The notes under the pieces: model-generated
Databases searched by the model: none
Told to the model about the DNA's origin: nothing
The model's input: only the letters and a program-made list of their open reading frames with translations
Part shown: piece after piece, positions 1 to 12,600 of the stretch
Layout: each line of letters opens with the position of its first letter
How positions within the stretch are numbered: the stretch's first letter is position 1
Translations under genes and position numbers: made by a program
NCBI GenBank assembly: GCA_950097015.1
Contig: CATNEN010000038.1
Coordinates: 3,827,001-3,891,000, forward strand
DNA: 64,000 nt
From: Macrostomum hystrix
Taxonomy: Eukaryota > Platyhelminthes > Macrostomidae
Direction of reading: 5' to 3'

Positions 1-2
1 TG

Positions 3-1462
3 CTTCGACCACGGCTGGAGCTCGTCCAGGCGCAGCCTGGCTGTCGGGCTTCGCTTCGCTTCGCTGATGTCGGCCAGCGAGGCTTCGTCAAGCTCGACTA
101 CAGCGTCCGCAGCCAGCTGATTGACCAAGGCTGGACGGCCGGTGCCACTGCCTGCGTCCTGATGTGCCGACTGCGCGGCGACGACTGCGTTGCGGCTGCC
201 AGGAGCCGCGACGCCAGCGGACGCTGCGTCCTGCTGCTGGTCCTTGATGCTGCCAGCGACGCTGTTGGAGCTGCAGCGGCCTACGAAGGCGCGCTGCTGG
301 GTGCTAACGATGAGACGAATGTCTGGGTGTCTGAAGAAATGGACATAGTGATACGAAAGAGGAGGATGGAAATTGTAGCGGTTTTCGCGAGTAAGTGAAC
401 TTTATGACTATGACTAATCAGAAATCTCAACCAATCAGAAATCTCAGCCAGTTAGAATTCCACCCAATCAAACTAGTTAGCAAGCGAGAAGTCCAAGCCA
501 ATCAGAAGCTCGCAATCTTGCAGACTCAAGCTCGGGCGCGGTGGGGTCGCCTCAGACAGTTCAAGTGAATATTACCGGCTGCTACCTGCTCACAGCTTCC
601 GGAGCACGCGGCGGCGCCAGCAACAAATCCGCTGACGGGCAGTGGCTTGGCGGTCGCGGCGTCAATGTCAGCGGCATCTTCCGGCTGTCGGCCGGGAGCC
701 GCCTGACGATCATTGTCGGCCAGCGCGGAGCTGACGCTGAGCAAGCGTCGATCTTTGCGAGCGGAGGCGGCGGTGGTGGAAGCTTCGTCTTCACCTCAGC
801 GGCCGACAACGACAGCTCGTCCACCGCTCCACAGCTGCTTTTGGCGGCTGGAGGCGGCGGCGGCGGCGCTCGGTACAACGCAGGTAACAAAACTGAGCAA
901 GTAGTTCAAGAAAACCGTCGAAATCGGATCGATAATCGAAAACTTCTTCGACTACAACGCTGCAGGTCGAGACGGTCAGGCGGGCAACGAGGGCAGCGAC
1001 CCAGCAGTCCCTGCGTCAAACCCGACGTCATACAGCCAAGGTGGCTCCGACGGTTTCGGAGGCCTGACAAACAACACCGGCTTGGGGCAGATCAACGCCG
1101 GTGGTCCTGGCGCAGGCTGGCTGGGCGGAGGCCGCTTCACGAAGGCGCCTCCACGCTCCACCGATGGCGGCGCTGGCGCCAGTCTCTCCGACGGCTGGGT
1201 TGGAGGCCGCGGAGGAGGCCTGAACTTTGGCGCCGTCGGCGGCTTCGGCGGCGGCGGCGGCGCTGGGCAGAACGCGGGAGCGGGCGGTGGCGGCGGCGGC
1301 TTCAGCGGCGGCGGCGCTGGTGCGGGCTCTCACCATGCCGGAGGCGGCGGTGGCTCATTCTGCAGCGGCACCAGCTGCACCTTCTCGATTGTCAGAAGCG
1401 GCGGCGATGGACAGGGGCTCGTACAGCTGCGGCTGTTGCGAGTGCCAGTGGAGAGTTGCTGA
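3..1462 (+). CDS. ALK/LTK-type glycine-rich extracellular protein, 5' partial
   Basis: Three exons join in phase: 3-390 (already open at the window edge), 524-883 and 966-1462, giving 414 residues to a TGA. Exon 1 could be the end of a MAM-like beta-sandwich domain, since it ends in alternating hydrophobic strands (MEIVAVFA). Exons 2 and 3 hold a glycine-rich domain: motifs such as GVNVSGIF, LTIIVGQRGAD, LLLAAGGGGGGARY, GGFGGGGGAG and a closing DGQGLVQLR strand match the order seen in the ALK/LTK receptor glycine-rich domain. In that family this module lies just outside the membrane and takes part in ligand binding. Here the frame stops 11 codons after the DGQGLVQLR strand, with no EGF-like module, membrane segment or kinase in view. 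The protein may be secreted, or a donor I cannot identify may lead to more exons. Family assignment of the domain is fairly sure; full identity is not. Confidence 0.72.
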
Positions 1463-2627
1463 CGCTAAAACTAAGATTTCGTTTTTTTCATCAAGGAGCG
1501 AAGTGTTTCTGGCTGAGATAAGAAGCCAGTAAGTCTATATTCTAATCTTAAATCCCAACTCGGAGGATTGCAAGAATCCCAAACTGGGAAGAAAAACTCG
1601 CAGAAAGACTGAAACCCGAATGTTGAACTTTTGGTGGGATTAATAGGCCAACTGGAAGGTCTGGAAGCTCGTAATACATGATATACTACTAGTGTACATG
1701 ATAATAGCAATTTAGGTGACAAAAATTTGCTGGCTTTAATAAAAAATTTGACAAATTGGAGAATCCTGCGTGCTGCCATGGTGAGGAGGGCTACATTAGC
1801 TAGTCTCAATTACTATAGATATTGAAAAAATTCAAGGGCATAAGGGCGCTTAAAAAGATTCTTTGTAGAAAAAATGTTCTAATTTTAATAAATGTTTTTT
1901 TCCAGAGCGTTGAATGTAACTTTTCCTTATTGCTGCGCCATTTTATCAATTGCAAATTAAATTAAAATCAGACAAACCAATTATTAAACATAAAGTCTAT
2001 ATGTTAATGGCACTGGGTTGTGGGCAATGGCGCATCATTTGGTGACACTAGACCGGCAGCCTTCGAGGGGGCAATTCTGTCCGTTTCTCTGACTCCTGAG
2101 CACCCTCAGATACCGTATGTAGGCATGCGCTCACACAGGCGTGTACATCTGCCCAACTTTATCGTCAGGCAGTGTACAATTTCACTGTGCCTTGGAGGTT
2201 AGGCCTCAATGGCGTCAATTGCACGACAAGTCCACAAGCCTTCTCTCCGTGGCTGCGCTCCAAATTAATGTGGCCTCGCCGCGGAATCGAGCACAGGGGC
2301 CTTGGTGCGAGAGGCAAACGCGCTAGACCGCTCTGCTACTCACCCGCGAATGTTAAGTTATAATTACAAGCGAAAATGCTAAGCTATATACTTATCGACG
2401 TTAGTAGTATAAATGGGATAAGCGTGAAATTTAAAAGTGAATGTACAAGCCCTTAAATGTGTCATAGAAATGACGCAATTTCAAAACATTGCTTAGCATG
2501 ATGCAACGTTAAAAGTTATACTTATAGAAGTATATATAAACATGACACCACATGTCAAACCAAGACGCCACAGCAGCCTAGAGAGCTTGCTCAACCAGTA
2601 CGGACTTCCCAGGATGGGTCTGATGTC
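1463..2627. other. Intergenic spacer after the glycine-rich gene
   Basis: AT-rich sequence with no coding signal that I can support. It contains a possible polyadenylation signal (AATAAA, 1738-1743) for the upstream gene and one SINE copy, listed separately. Confidence 0.6.
2016..2346 (-). mobile_element. SINE family A, copy 1
   Basis: tRNA-derived SINE lying on the minus strand. At the high-coordinate end is a tRNA-like head (complement of cgctagaccgctctgct, box A region). The body has the landmarks shared by all copies: caatttcactgtgcctt, and, at the low end, tgggcaatggcgcatcattt with ggtgacactaga. The head is altered relative to the copy at 11195-11500. Confidence 0.7.
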
Positions 2628-3556
2628 AAAAATTGGGATCTGGTAGAGAGATCTAATATTTGGATCTGGAACGTAGATATAAAATTGGGATCTGGCACTG
2701 GGATCTAACATTGGGATCTGGCACAGGGATCTGACATTGGGATCTGGAACTGGGATATCTAACATTGGGATCTGGCACAAGGATCTGACATTGGGATCTG
2801 GCACTGGGATCTGACATTGGGATCTGGCACAGAGATCTAACATTAGGATCTGGCACAGGGATCGACTATTGGGGTCAGGCATTGGGATCTAAGACTGGGA
2901 ACTGGCACTGGGATCTACCATTGGGGTCAGGCACTGGGATCTAACATTGGGATCTGACACAGGGATCTACCATTGGGGTCAGGCACTGGGATCTAACATT
3001 GGGATCTGGCACTGGGATCTACCATTGGGGTCAGGCACTGGGATCTAACATTGGGATCTGGCACTGGGATCTAACATTGGGATCTGGCACTGGGATCTAC
3101 CATTGGGGTCAGCACTGGGATCTAACATTGGGGTCAGGCACTGGGATCTACCATTGGGATCTGGCACTGGGATCTAACATTGGGATCTGGCACTGGGATC
3201 TACCATTGGGGTCAGCACTGGGATCTAACATTGGGGTCAGGCACTGGGATCTACCATTTTGGTCAGCACTGGGATCTACCATTGGGGTCAGGCACTGGGA
3301 TTTAAGACTGGGATCTGGCACTGGGATCTAGCATTGGGATCTGGCTCTGGGATCTAAGACTGGGATCTGGCACTGGGATCTAACATTTTGGTCAGCACTG
3401 GATCTAACATTGGGGTCTGGCACTGGGATCTAAAATTTTGGTCAGCACTGGATCTACCATTGGGGTCTGGCACTGGGATCTACCATGGGGGTCAGCACTG
3501 GGATCTACCATTGGGGTCAGCACTGGGATCTACTATTGGGGCTGAGCACAGGGATC
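2628..3556. repeat. Minisatellite built on GGGATCT
   Basis: Tandem array of about 18-26 bp units made from alternating elements such as attgggatctggcactggg and ggggtcaggcactgggatct. Units vary in length and are interleaved, so phase slips along the array. The open frames inside it (GSGTGIYHWG-type on one strand, ARSQCQIPVPDP-type on the other) are by-products of the period. Confidence 0.9.
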
Positions 3557-3641
3557 TAAAAAATGTAGTCTCGAGAACAGCAAGATTTCGAAATGAGTTT
3601 TCATTGTTTATATAACACGCACGCAAGCAAGTGTATTTCAG

Positions 3642-3647
3642 TTTATT
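3642..3647 (-). promoter_or_regulatory. Possible polyadenylation signal of RASSF
   Basis: The plus strand reads TTTATT, so AATAAA lies on the minus strand about 260 bases after the RASSF stop codon. Motif only. Confidence 0.35.
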
Positions 3648-3907
3648 GGAAAATCAGGTGTTTAGCACAAACTGAATCCGCGAAATGAACCGGATGTGCA
3701 AAACCGGTAAACAGGGAGGCAGCAGGTGGGATGTTACTGGAACATTGGGGGACTGCTAAGCAGAGTTAGGCCTGGCGAGTTTAGAAAAGTTTCGTATTTT
3801 TCTCTCACGGTGAAAGAGACTGCGTTTCAGAAATGTCATTTACACAGGACGAACAGGAAACACATGTAAAAATCAACTTGAAGCGCTGATAAGTTCCACA
3901 GTGGCAG

Positions 3908-4386
3908 CTACGCCCAGTCATCCTCCAGGGCCAGCTTCTGTCTGTCCAGCTGCCTGATCCGGCGCCGCATCTCTCGCTTGAGCAGCAGATACTTGAGCTG
4001 GATCGAGTCGCGGTACTCGGACTCCTCGCGTTGAAGGATCTGCAGGAAGTTGCTCAGCTCCGGAACGGAGAAGGCTGACCACTGGAGTGGCATTGGGGAT
4101 GACATGGTTCTGCCTCAAAAGCTGGCCTTAGACTCGGTTGCTTGTAAGACTGTCCTGTCTGACTGCCTGTCCGTCTGTCTGCCTACCTGCCTGTCTGTCT
4201 GTCTGTCTGTCTACCTGCCTGTCTGTCTGTCTGTCTGTCTGTCTACCTGTCTGTCTGTCTGTCTACCTGCCTGTCTGTCTGTCTGTCTACCTGTTTGTCT
4301 GTCTGTCTACCTGCCTGCCTGCCTGCCTGCCTACCTGTCTGTCTGTCTGTCTGTCTGTCTGCCTATCTGTCTGTCTGTCTGTCTAC

Positions 4387-4420
<34 letters not shown>

Positions 4421-4451
4421 ACCTGCCTGCCTGCCTGCCTGCCTGCCTACC

Positions 4452-4532
<81 letters not shown>

Positions 4533-4547
4533 GACTGACTGCCTGCC

Positions 4548-4585
<38 letters not shown>

Positions 4586-6203
4586 ACTGTCTGATCAATA
4601 ATGAAAGCATTCCAGCAAGCAAGCACTCACATTGACCAGTCCGGAGTCGTTCTCCTGCAGCACAATCTTCTTTCGCTCGAAGACAGACTTGCCAGCCTCA
4701 TCGAAGGAGGGACTGGTTGGCTCCCCAGAGGGAATGCCGTGAAGCCACGACAGCACCAGCGCCAGCGGGCTCTCGGTGGGGTGCAGCCGACGGAAGGTCA
4801 CTGGGGAGCAGAATGGGTTAGGGGGGGATTTATTTGCATTCCAGAACAATCTATATATAAATAAAGAAAATAATAGACTAGGATAGTGCAGCATAGAGCA
4901 AGGATGAACAATAATATAATAATAATTGCAGGAGGGCTGCGGGCAATGGCTCATAATTTGGTGACACTGGACCCGCAGCCAGCGAGGATGCAATTCTGCC
5001 CGTATCGCTGACACACACGCACACAGATACTGTACGAGCGTCGCAGGCACAAGCTCAAAACAGGTATGTACATCTGCCCTAACCGCTCTGCAACTTATCA
5101 GGATAAACCCTGGATCTCACTACGAGTCTAGGATAGTAGATAATCTCACTCCCAGACTAGGATAGTAGATAACCTCACTCCCAGACTAGGATAGTAGATA
5201 ACCTCACTCCCAGACTAGGATAGTAGATAACCTCACTCCCAGACTAGGATAGTAGATAATCTCACTCCCATACTTGAATAGTAGATAATCTCACTCCCAG
5301 ACTAGGATAGTAGATAACCTCACTCCCAGACTAGGATAGTAGATAACCTCACTCCCAGACTAGGATAGTAGATAACCTCACTCCCAGACTAGGATAGTAG
5401 ATAATCTCACTCCCATACTTGAATAGTAGATAATCTCACTCCCAGACTAGGATAGTAGATAATCTCACTCCCAGACTAGGATAGTAGATAATCTCACTCC
5501 CAGACTAGGATAGTAGATAACCTCACTCCCAGACTAGGATAGTAGATAATCTCACTCCCTGACTAGGATAGAGATAATCTCACTCCCAGACTAGGATAGT
5601 AGACAATCTCACTCCCAGACTAGGATAGTAGATAACCTCACTCCAATATGATAACTGTTTCTTAGCCAACTCACCAGACTTGTCCCCTTCAATGGAGTGC
5701 TCGTACAGGGCGAATTTGTAGGCCTGCTCCTTGACCTGGAGCGCATTCAGCAGGGCCTGCACCACCTCCTGGCTGCGGACGGCGCTGGTCAGCTGGAGCA
5801 GTCGGGAGTGGCCGCGAGGCACTAGCTGCGGCAGCTCGGTGCGGCCCATCCGAATCGGCCGGATGAGGTTGACGTGCACACGAACACGGCCGCTGAACTG
5901 CCTGGTGGCCGGGTTGAGCCGCGCCGCGGCGCCGCGAAGCCGGCTGAGCTGGCGAATCCTTTCAAGGAGCTCCGCGTCCGACCAGGCGGCGATGACGGTC
6001 TCCGATGGTGGCCGTTGAATTTCGCGAACTCGAATGCCGAAGGTGCGAATGGTCGGCCTGTCCCAGGTGTTGAAGTCGTACTGAAGCTGCGATCGGATCA
6101 GGCTGAAGTCTGAGCCAGCGCCGGCTGCAGACACGCTCGTGAGGTCCGAGGCCTGGGGAGTCCGGGTGGTTGGGCTGGTTGGCGGGCACTTGGAGACAGA
6201 CAT

Positions 6204-6234
<31 letters not shown>

Positions 6235-6237
6235 GCC

Positions 6238-6274
<37 letters not shown>

Positions 6275-6571
6275 GCCAGACAGACAGACAGACAGACAGA
6301 CAAACTGAGAATCGAAAGCCAACCTCAGACGCAGCTCCATCGCAGTCGTCGCTGCCTTCAGCCGCTGCTGCCGCAGCAGAAGCTCCGTTTTCATCATCCA
6401 GCGAGGCGGGCACCTCTTCATCGCCGTCAAGAGTCGACGAGGAGGAACGATCGTCTGAGGAATGATGCTGTTGATGCTGCTGCTGCTGCTGATTGCTTCG
6501 CCGAAGTCTGCAGTGCCGACTGCCTCCGTCGTTGTTGTCATCGTCGCTGTCAGACTGTGGTAGAAGGACCA

Positions 6572-6603
<32 letters not shown>

Positions 6604-9600
6604 GAGGAGCGGCGAGGTCGCTCGATAACGGTGATAACGCTATTCAATGTGCTGCGGCTTTTCATAGAAGCATCGGCCAAGTCAGCCGTCTCAGCAGACT
6701 CATCAGCGTCGTCTCGCTGCGTCGTCTTTGTTGGGGTGGCGTCCTGAGGATCGCGGTGTTGAGTCCATAGATTAGATCCCGAAATTCAGACTCCCGATCG
6801 AATATTTAGATCCCATTGCTGGAGGAGCCATTCCCAAGGTACAGTGTGCAGGGCACAGGGAAGATATACATCCCGTGTGGGTGTGCCTGGCCTACGGTAG
6901 ATGTGCCCACAGCAAATATTCATGAACCTAAATTGCAATCAAATATCATAACTCGTTCGAACTCCAAAACCTCTGCGAAAAATCTGGCTAAGTTTAGCGC
7001 ATGTATCTACCCACTGCGTTTCAATTAAAACACTGACCTCTCACTGCCTTAAAGATCTGGAGGGTAGAGAGAGCTCAGGAAGGGTAGAAAGAGAGCTAGA
7101 AAGAGTTCAGGGAGGGTAGAAAGAGAGCTAGAAAGAGTTCAGGGAGGGTAGAAAGAGAGCTAGAAAGAGTTCAGGGAGGGTAGAAAGAGAGCTAGAAAGA
7201 GTTCAGGGAGGGTAGAAAGAGAGCTAGAAAGAGTTCAGGGAGGGTAGAAAGAGAGCTAGAAAGAGTTCAGGGAGGGTAGAAAAAGAGCTAGAAAGAGCTC
7301 AGGAAGGATAAAAATACATTAAGGGAGAGTTGATTAATAGAGGTAATTCATTTGAAATCCAAACTGGTATCTACTGAGGTGGGCTCGCAAAGGCCAACAG
7401 TGAAATCGCTAACTTTAACGCATGCATATAAAGCCAAACGAATGGCCTCATTTAGCCACTAGCAACTGATCAGTTGATCAATAGTTTTCAAACAAGGAAA
7501 GCTTGACATATTTAACTGCACCACTTCCGCTAACTTTCAGAATAAACTATGAACAAATAATTACCCATTGGTCTGTGTTTGTAATCGTGTATAAGTTATT
7601 TTAGGACATCGAAATAAACTTTAGACTGGCAACTAGACTAATGCATTCAGCGGTTCAGAAATTAAACACTTTCGCAGTCACTGTGTGTGTATAGCATGCT
7701 TTAGACAAACTCACATAATAGCTACATGTTGCCAGCCGGAAAAAAAATAATAATCAGATTGATTTACTGAATCTGGATGATAAGTTAGCTCAGGGAAATA
7801 TATAATTATATTGGGAGCAAGATAGACTATCGAAATTTTGAGTTCGGTAAAGCAAATTATTGAATCTGATTGTGTTTGCTGAGCAACAATAGAAATGCTT
7901 TGGGGAGGGCAGAGTCTTAGAATGGAATAATGACTTTAGGGAGGGTAGAGAGAGTCTTAGAATGGAATAATGACTTTAGGGAGGGTAGAGAGAGTCTTAG
8001 AATGGAATAATGACTTTAGGGAGGGTAGAGAGAGAGTTTTAGAATGGAATAATGACTTTAGGGAGGGTAGAGAGAGAGTCTTAGAATGGAATAATGACTT
8101 TAGGGAGGGTAGAGAGAGAGTCTTAGAATGGAATAATGACTTTAGGGAGGGTAGAGAGAGAGTCTTAGAATGGAATAATGACTTTAGGGAGGGTAGAGAG
8201 AGAGAGTTTTAGAATGGAATAATGACTTTAGGGAGGGTAGAGAGAGAGTTTTAGAATGGAATAATGACTTTAGGGAGGGTAGAGAGAGAGTCTTAGAATG
8301 GAATAATGACTTTCGGGAGGGTAGAGAGAGAGTCTTAGAATGGAATAATGACTTTCGGGAGGGTAGAGAGAGTCTTAGAATGGAATAATGACTTTAGGGA
8401 GGGTAGAGAGAGAGTCTTAGAATGGAATAATGACTTTAGGGAGGGTAGAGAGAGAGTCTTAGAATGGAATAATGACTTTCGGGAGGGTAGAGAGAGTCTT
8501 AGAATGGAATAATTACTTTAGGGAGGGTAGAGAGAGAGTCTTAGAATGGAATAACGACTTTAGGGAGGGTAGAGAGAGAGAGAGAGAGATCAGGAAGGGT
8601 AGAATACTTTAGGGAGGGTAGAGAGAGAGTTCAGGAAGGGTAGAATACTTTAGGGAGGGTAGAAAGAGAGTTCAGGAAGGGTAGAATACTTTAGGGAGGG
8701 TAGAGAGAGAGAGTTCAGGAAGGGTAGAAAGACTTTAGGGAGGGCAGAGAGAGAGAGTTCAGGAAGGGTAGAAAGACTTTAGGGAGGGTAGAAAGAGAGT
8801 TCAGGAAGGGTAGAAAGACTTTAGGGAGGGCAGAGAGAGAGTTCAGAAAGGGTAGAGAGACTTTAGGGAGGGCAGAGAGAAAGAGAGTTCAGGAAGGGTA
8901 GAAAGACTTTAGGGAGGGCAGAGAGAAAGAGAGTTCAGGAAGGGTAGAAAGACTTTAGGGAGGGCAGAGAGTGTACTAAAGAATGACTACAGAAAGTCAA
9001 GAAAAGCACAGCACACTGTATGACGTGATTAAGCTGAACAAAACCTGTGAGTCTGCAGAAGAGTCGGTGGAAAGCAGCCGACTGAGAGCAAAATAAAAAC
9101 GCGCAATTGTTGGCAAGCAAAAGAAACAGCGGAATTTAGCAGAGTGAAATCTGAGCCCAAAAGCCTCAGAGCCCGCTTGCTGCGCCATTCGTTAACAGAA
9201 ATACGAAGAAATTCGTATTCCTTCTGGCAGTTAAAGTTAACATTTCTGCGAAGAAACTTATGAGTTAGTAATAGAATAACTAGGGACTCCCATTTGGCCT
9301 AGACTGAGTATTTCTTGGGAGCAGAGCCCCAGTGCTAAAACAATTACAATACAGTTCACTATATTGGCTAGCTAGACAAAACACAACTAATAACTAGACA
9401 GAAAATCAATTATTCTCAATTAGCTAAAGCTGACCAGTAAAAAAATGAGCAAAAAACAAGATTTGCTGCTGCCATTTTAATAGATATAGTCGCTTTAGCT
9501 CATGCTTTAACACAGATACTAGTTACTCTTCCCTGTGTCCTCATCTACATCTTAACTGTCTCCGGGTCTCATCAACCATGTCTCTTCTGTATTTTATCTC

Positions 9601-12600
9601 CCTTGTCTAAAATATCTCCCCAGTGGCATCTCTCTCCTGTCTCATATCTCTCCTGTCTCATCTCTCTAACGTCTCATATCTCTTCTGTCTCATCTCTCTA
9701 CCGTCTAATCTCTCTCCTGTCTCCTCTATCTACTGTCTCATCTCTCCCCTGTCTCCTCTCTCCCCTGTCTCATCTCTCTCCTATCTCCTCTCTCTCCTGT
9801 CTCCTCTCTCCCCTGTCTCATCTCTCTCGTGTCTCATCTTTCTCCTGTCTTATCTCTCCCATGTCTCATCTCTCCCCTGTCTCATCTCTCCTGTCTCATC
9901 TCTCCCCTGTCTCCTCTCCCCTGTCTCATCAATCTCCTGTCACATTTATCTCCTGTCTCATATCTTTCCTGCCTCCTCTCTCCCCTGTCTCATCTCTCTC
10001 CTATCTCCTCTCTCTCCTGTCTCATCTCTCCCCTGTCTCATCTCTCTCCTGTCTCCTCTCTCCCCTGTCTCATCTCTCTCGTGTCTCATCTTTCTCCTGT
10101 CTTATCTCTCCCATGTCTCATCTCTCCCCTGTCTCATCTCTCCTGTCTCATCTCTCCCCTGTCTCCTCTCCCCTGTCTCATCTCTCCTGTCTCATCTCTC
10201 CCCTGTCTCCTCTCCCCTGTCTCATCAATCTCCTGTCACATTTATCTCCTGTCTCAAATCTTTCCTGCCTCCTCTCTCCCCTGTCTCATCTCTCTCCTAT
10301 CTCCTCTCTCTCCTGTCTCATCTCTCTCCTGTCTCCTCTCTCCCCTGTCTCATCTCTCTCGTGTCTCATCTTTCTCCTGTCTTATCTCTCCCATGTCTCA
10401 TCTCTCCCCTGTCTCATCTCTCCTGTCTCATCTCTCCCCTGTCTCCTCTCCCCTGTCTCATCAATCTCCTGTCACATTTATCTCCTGTCTCATATCTTTC
10501 CTGCCTCATCTCTCCCCTGTCTCATCTCCCCCTTGTCTCATCTCTCGCCTGTCTCATATCTCCCCTGTCTTATCTCTCTCCCGTCTGATCTCCCTCTCGA
10601 TCTCTTTCCCGTTTCATCTCTCTCCTGTCTCATCTCTCTGCTGTCTAATCTTATTTGCTGTCATGCTTGGTTTCGTCAAATCTCTTTGGCCCTTGATAGT
10701 AATAGAAGGTTGCCTTGCGCCGATCCGGTCTAGAGCTTGTGTTGCAAGCCTGTAAGCAAGTGGAGCATGCCGCATTCTCTTCAGCTACTAAGCCTGTTTA
10801 AACTTCTACCGCCAATGACTGCTCAGTTTTCATTTGCCCTAGTGGCCGAGTCGAGTTGCCAGCGTGGCTTGATGAGTCACATGACTCACTGCCGTGTTGG
10901 GTGAGAATGAGTAGGTGCAGGCAGACAGACACCCAGACGGGACTGTCACTACAGGCTTCCACTTAGTAACTGGTGAGACAGAGAGAGCTCTTAAATCATA
11001 CGAGTCTAACGAGTTTTAAGTTTAAGCTTCACATTTGTTAGGTATAATTTATCATTCCACACACTGACGGACTAGTACTGGACACAGTTTATTGATAGAG
11101 AATATATTCAGCTGTCGCCATTATTCTCATCTATATAATCCTAAAATGCCAATCCAGAACTTTCCCAAACGCAGATCGAACAATTTCCGAATCCAAATAT
11201 CAGGGGGTCGGTGGCAGAGTGGTTAACGCGTTTGCCTCTCGCACCAAGGTCCCTGAGCTCGATTCCACGGGCGAGGCCACATTTATTTAGAGGCGCAGCC
11301 GCGGAGTGAAAGCTTGGGGGCTTGTCGTGCAATTTACGCCCTTGAGGGCCAACCTCCAATGAGTAAGTCAGGGCAGGTGTACACAGTATAGGGTGCGTAC
11401 GTACTTAGGATTCAGCGAAATGGGCTGATAAAGCTGCGGGTCTAGCGTCACCAAATGATGTGCCATTGCCCGCAACCCTCCAGTAATAATTACTATTATT
11501 AATATATCCAAATATAAAGTTATACACACAAAATATTTTAATCCCAAAAGAAACTAAAAACCCGATTCTTATCTCAATGCCAACCATTTTCGAATTTGAA
11601 ATCAAACATTCTCAAATCCTGATACGGACACAATAATCCAAATCCTAATATCAGGCGTGTTTCAAATCTCAATCCCAACCCTTTCCAAATCCCAAAAAAA
11701 GGATTCCCAAAAGCACAACACAATCATTAGCTACTAGCCAATGAACGCAACTCAGTATTCTGATTACAACCATCAAGCAGACCTTATCGGGTGTGCAGCC
11801 GCGGAACTCCGGGGACATCTCTGAGTCGGTGAAGCTGCCGCTATCGTTCTTGAACTTGGTGAACTCGGCCAGGTGCGGCTGCTGATGATGCTGAGGATGC
11901 AGCGGCTGATGAGGCTGGCTGGAATGCTGGGCGAGCTGCTGCTCATCGCTTATTGAAATTCGTCTGTGCTGCGGAGAGCCGGACGATGCTGCGATGGAGA
12001 ATGGTGACGGGATGAATAATGGCGACCCTCTGCACGAATTCTGACACATCGAAATCAACAAACTGCGAAGCTTTAAAAACCGCTACTTTAATGACACATT
12101 TCTAAATTGCAGTTTTCCTGTATTCAAATCTTATCACTACTCAGTATTGCTAGAAAAAAAACAATGGAATACTAACTCCCACGCAGCAAATGCCAATTAA
12201 CGTTAGTTAGCTAGCTAATAGATTAAGCTTTGTAGATCCCAGATCCCCATTCGAACTGTTGAGATCCCAAATCGTAGATCGAAGCTGCTAAGATCCCAAA
12301 TCCCAATTTGAACCTGTTCTGATCCCAAATCCCGGGCAATTCGAAGCATTTCAATCGTAAATTCACTAAAAACCTTTCCAGACAAAAGATCCCAACTCTG
12401 AATCCCCATTTGAGGCTGTGCTGATCCCAAATCCCAAATCCCAAATCGAACCTGTTCAAATTCTAAATCTCAGTTCATATCGCAAATAGAAGTTTTTTCA
12501 GATCCAAAATCCCAACTCGAAGCTGTTCAGATCCCAATTTAGAATCCTAAAATTATTAGCTACAAGCGTGAGCCATGACTAATACAGAAGATCTCGCAGC

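Noticed and set aside
541-1521. A single continuous 326-codon frame across the glycine-rich region
   Set aside because: After 883 this frame turns into an Arg/Trp-rich shadow. A GT-AG intron (884-965) restores the glycine-rich frame exactly in phase.
4138-4635. Cys/Leu/Ser/Val-rich proteins such as CLSVCLSV
   Set aside because: Translation of a CTGT microsatellite within an intron.
9603-10755. Three overlapping Ser/Leu/Pro-rich frames of 300-376 codons
   Set aside because: Low-complexity CTCTCCTGT array is open in all three plus frames. It is inside a RASSF intron on the opposite strand.
11205-11275. A functional tRNA gene
   Set aside because: Box A and box B words are present, but the cloverleaf does not close and the segment is joined to a repeated body, so it is the head of a SINE.
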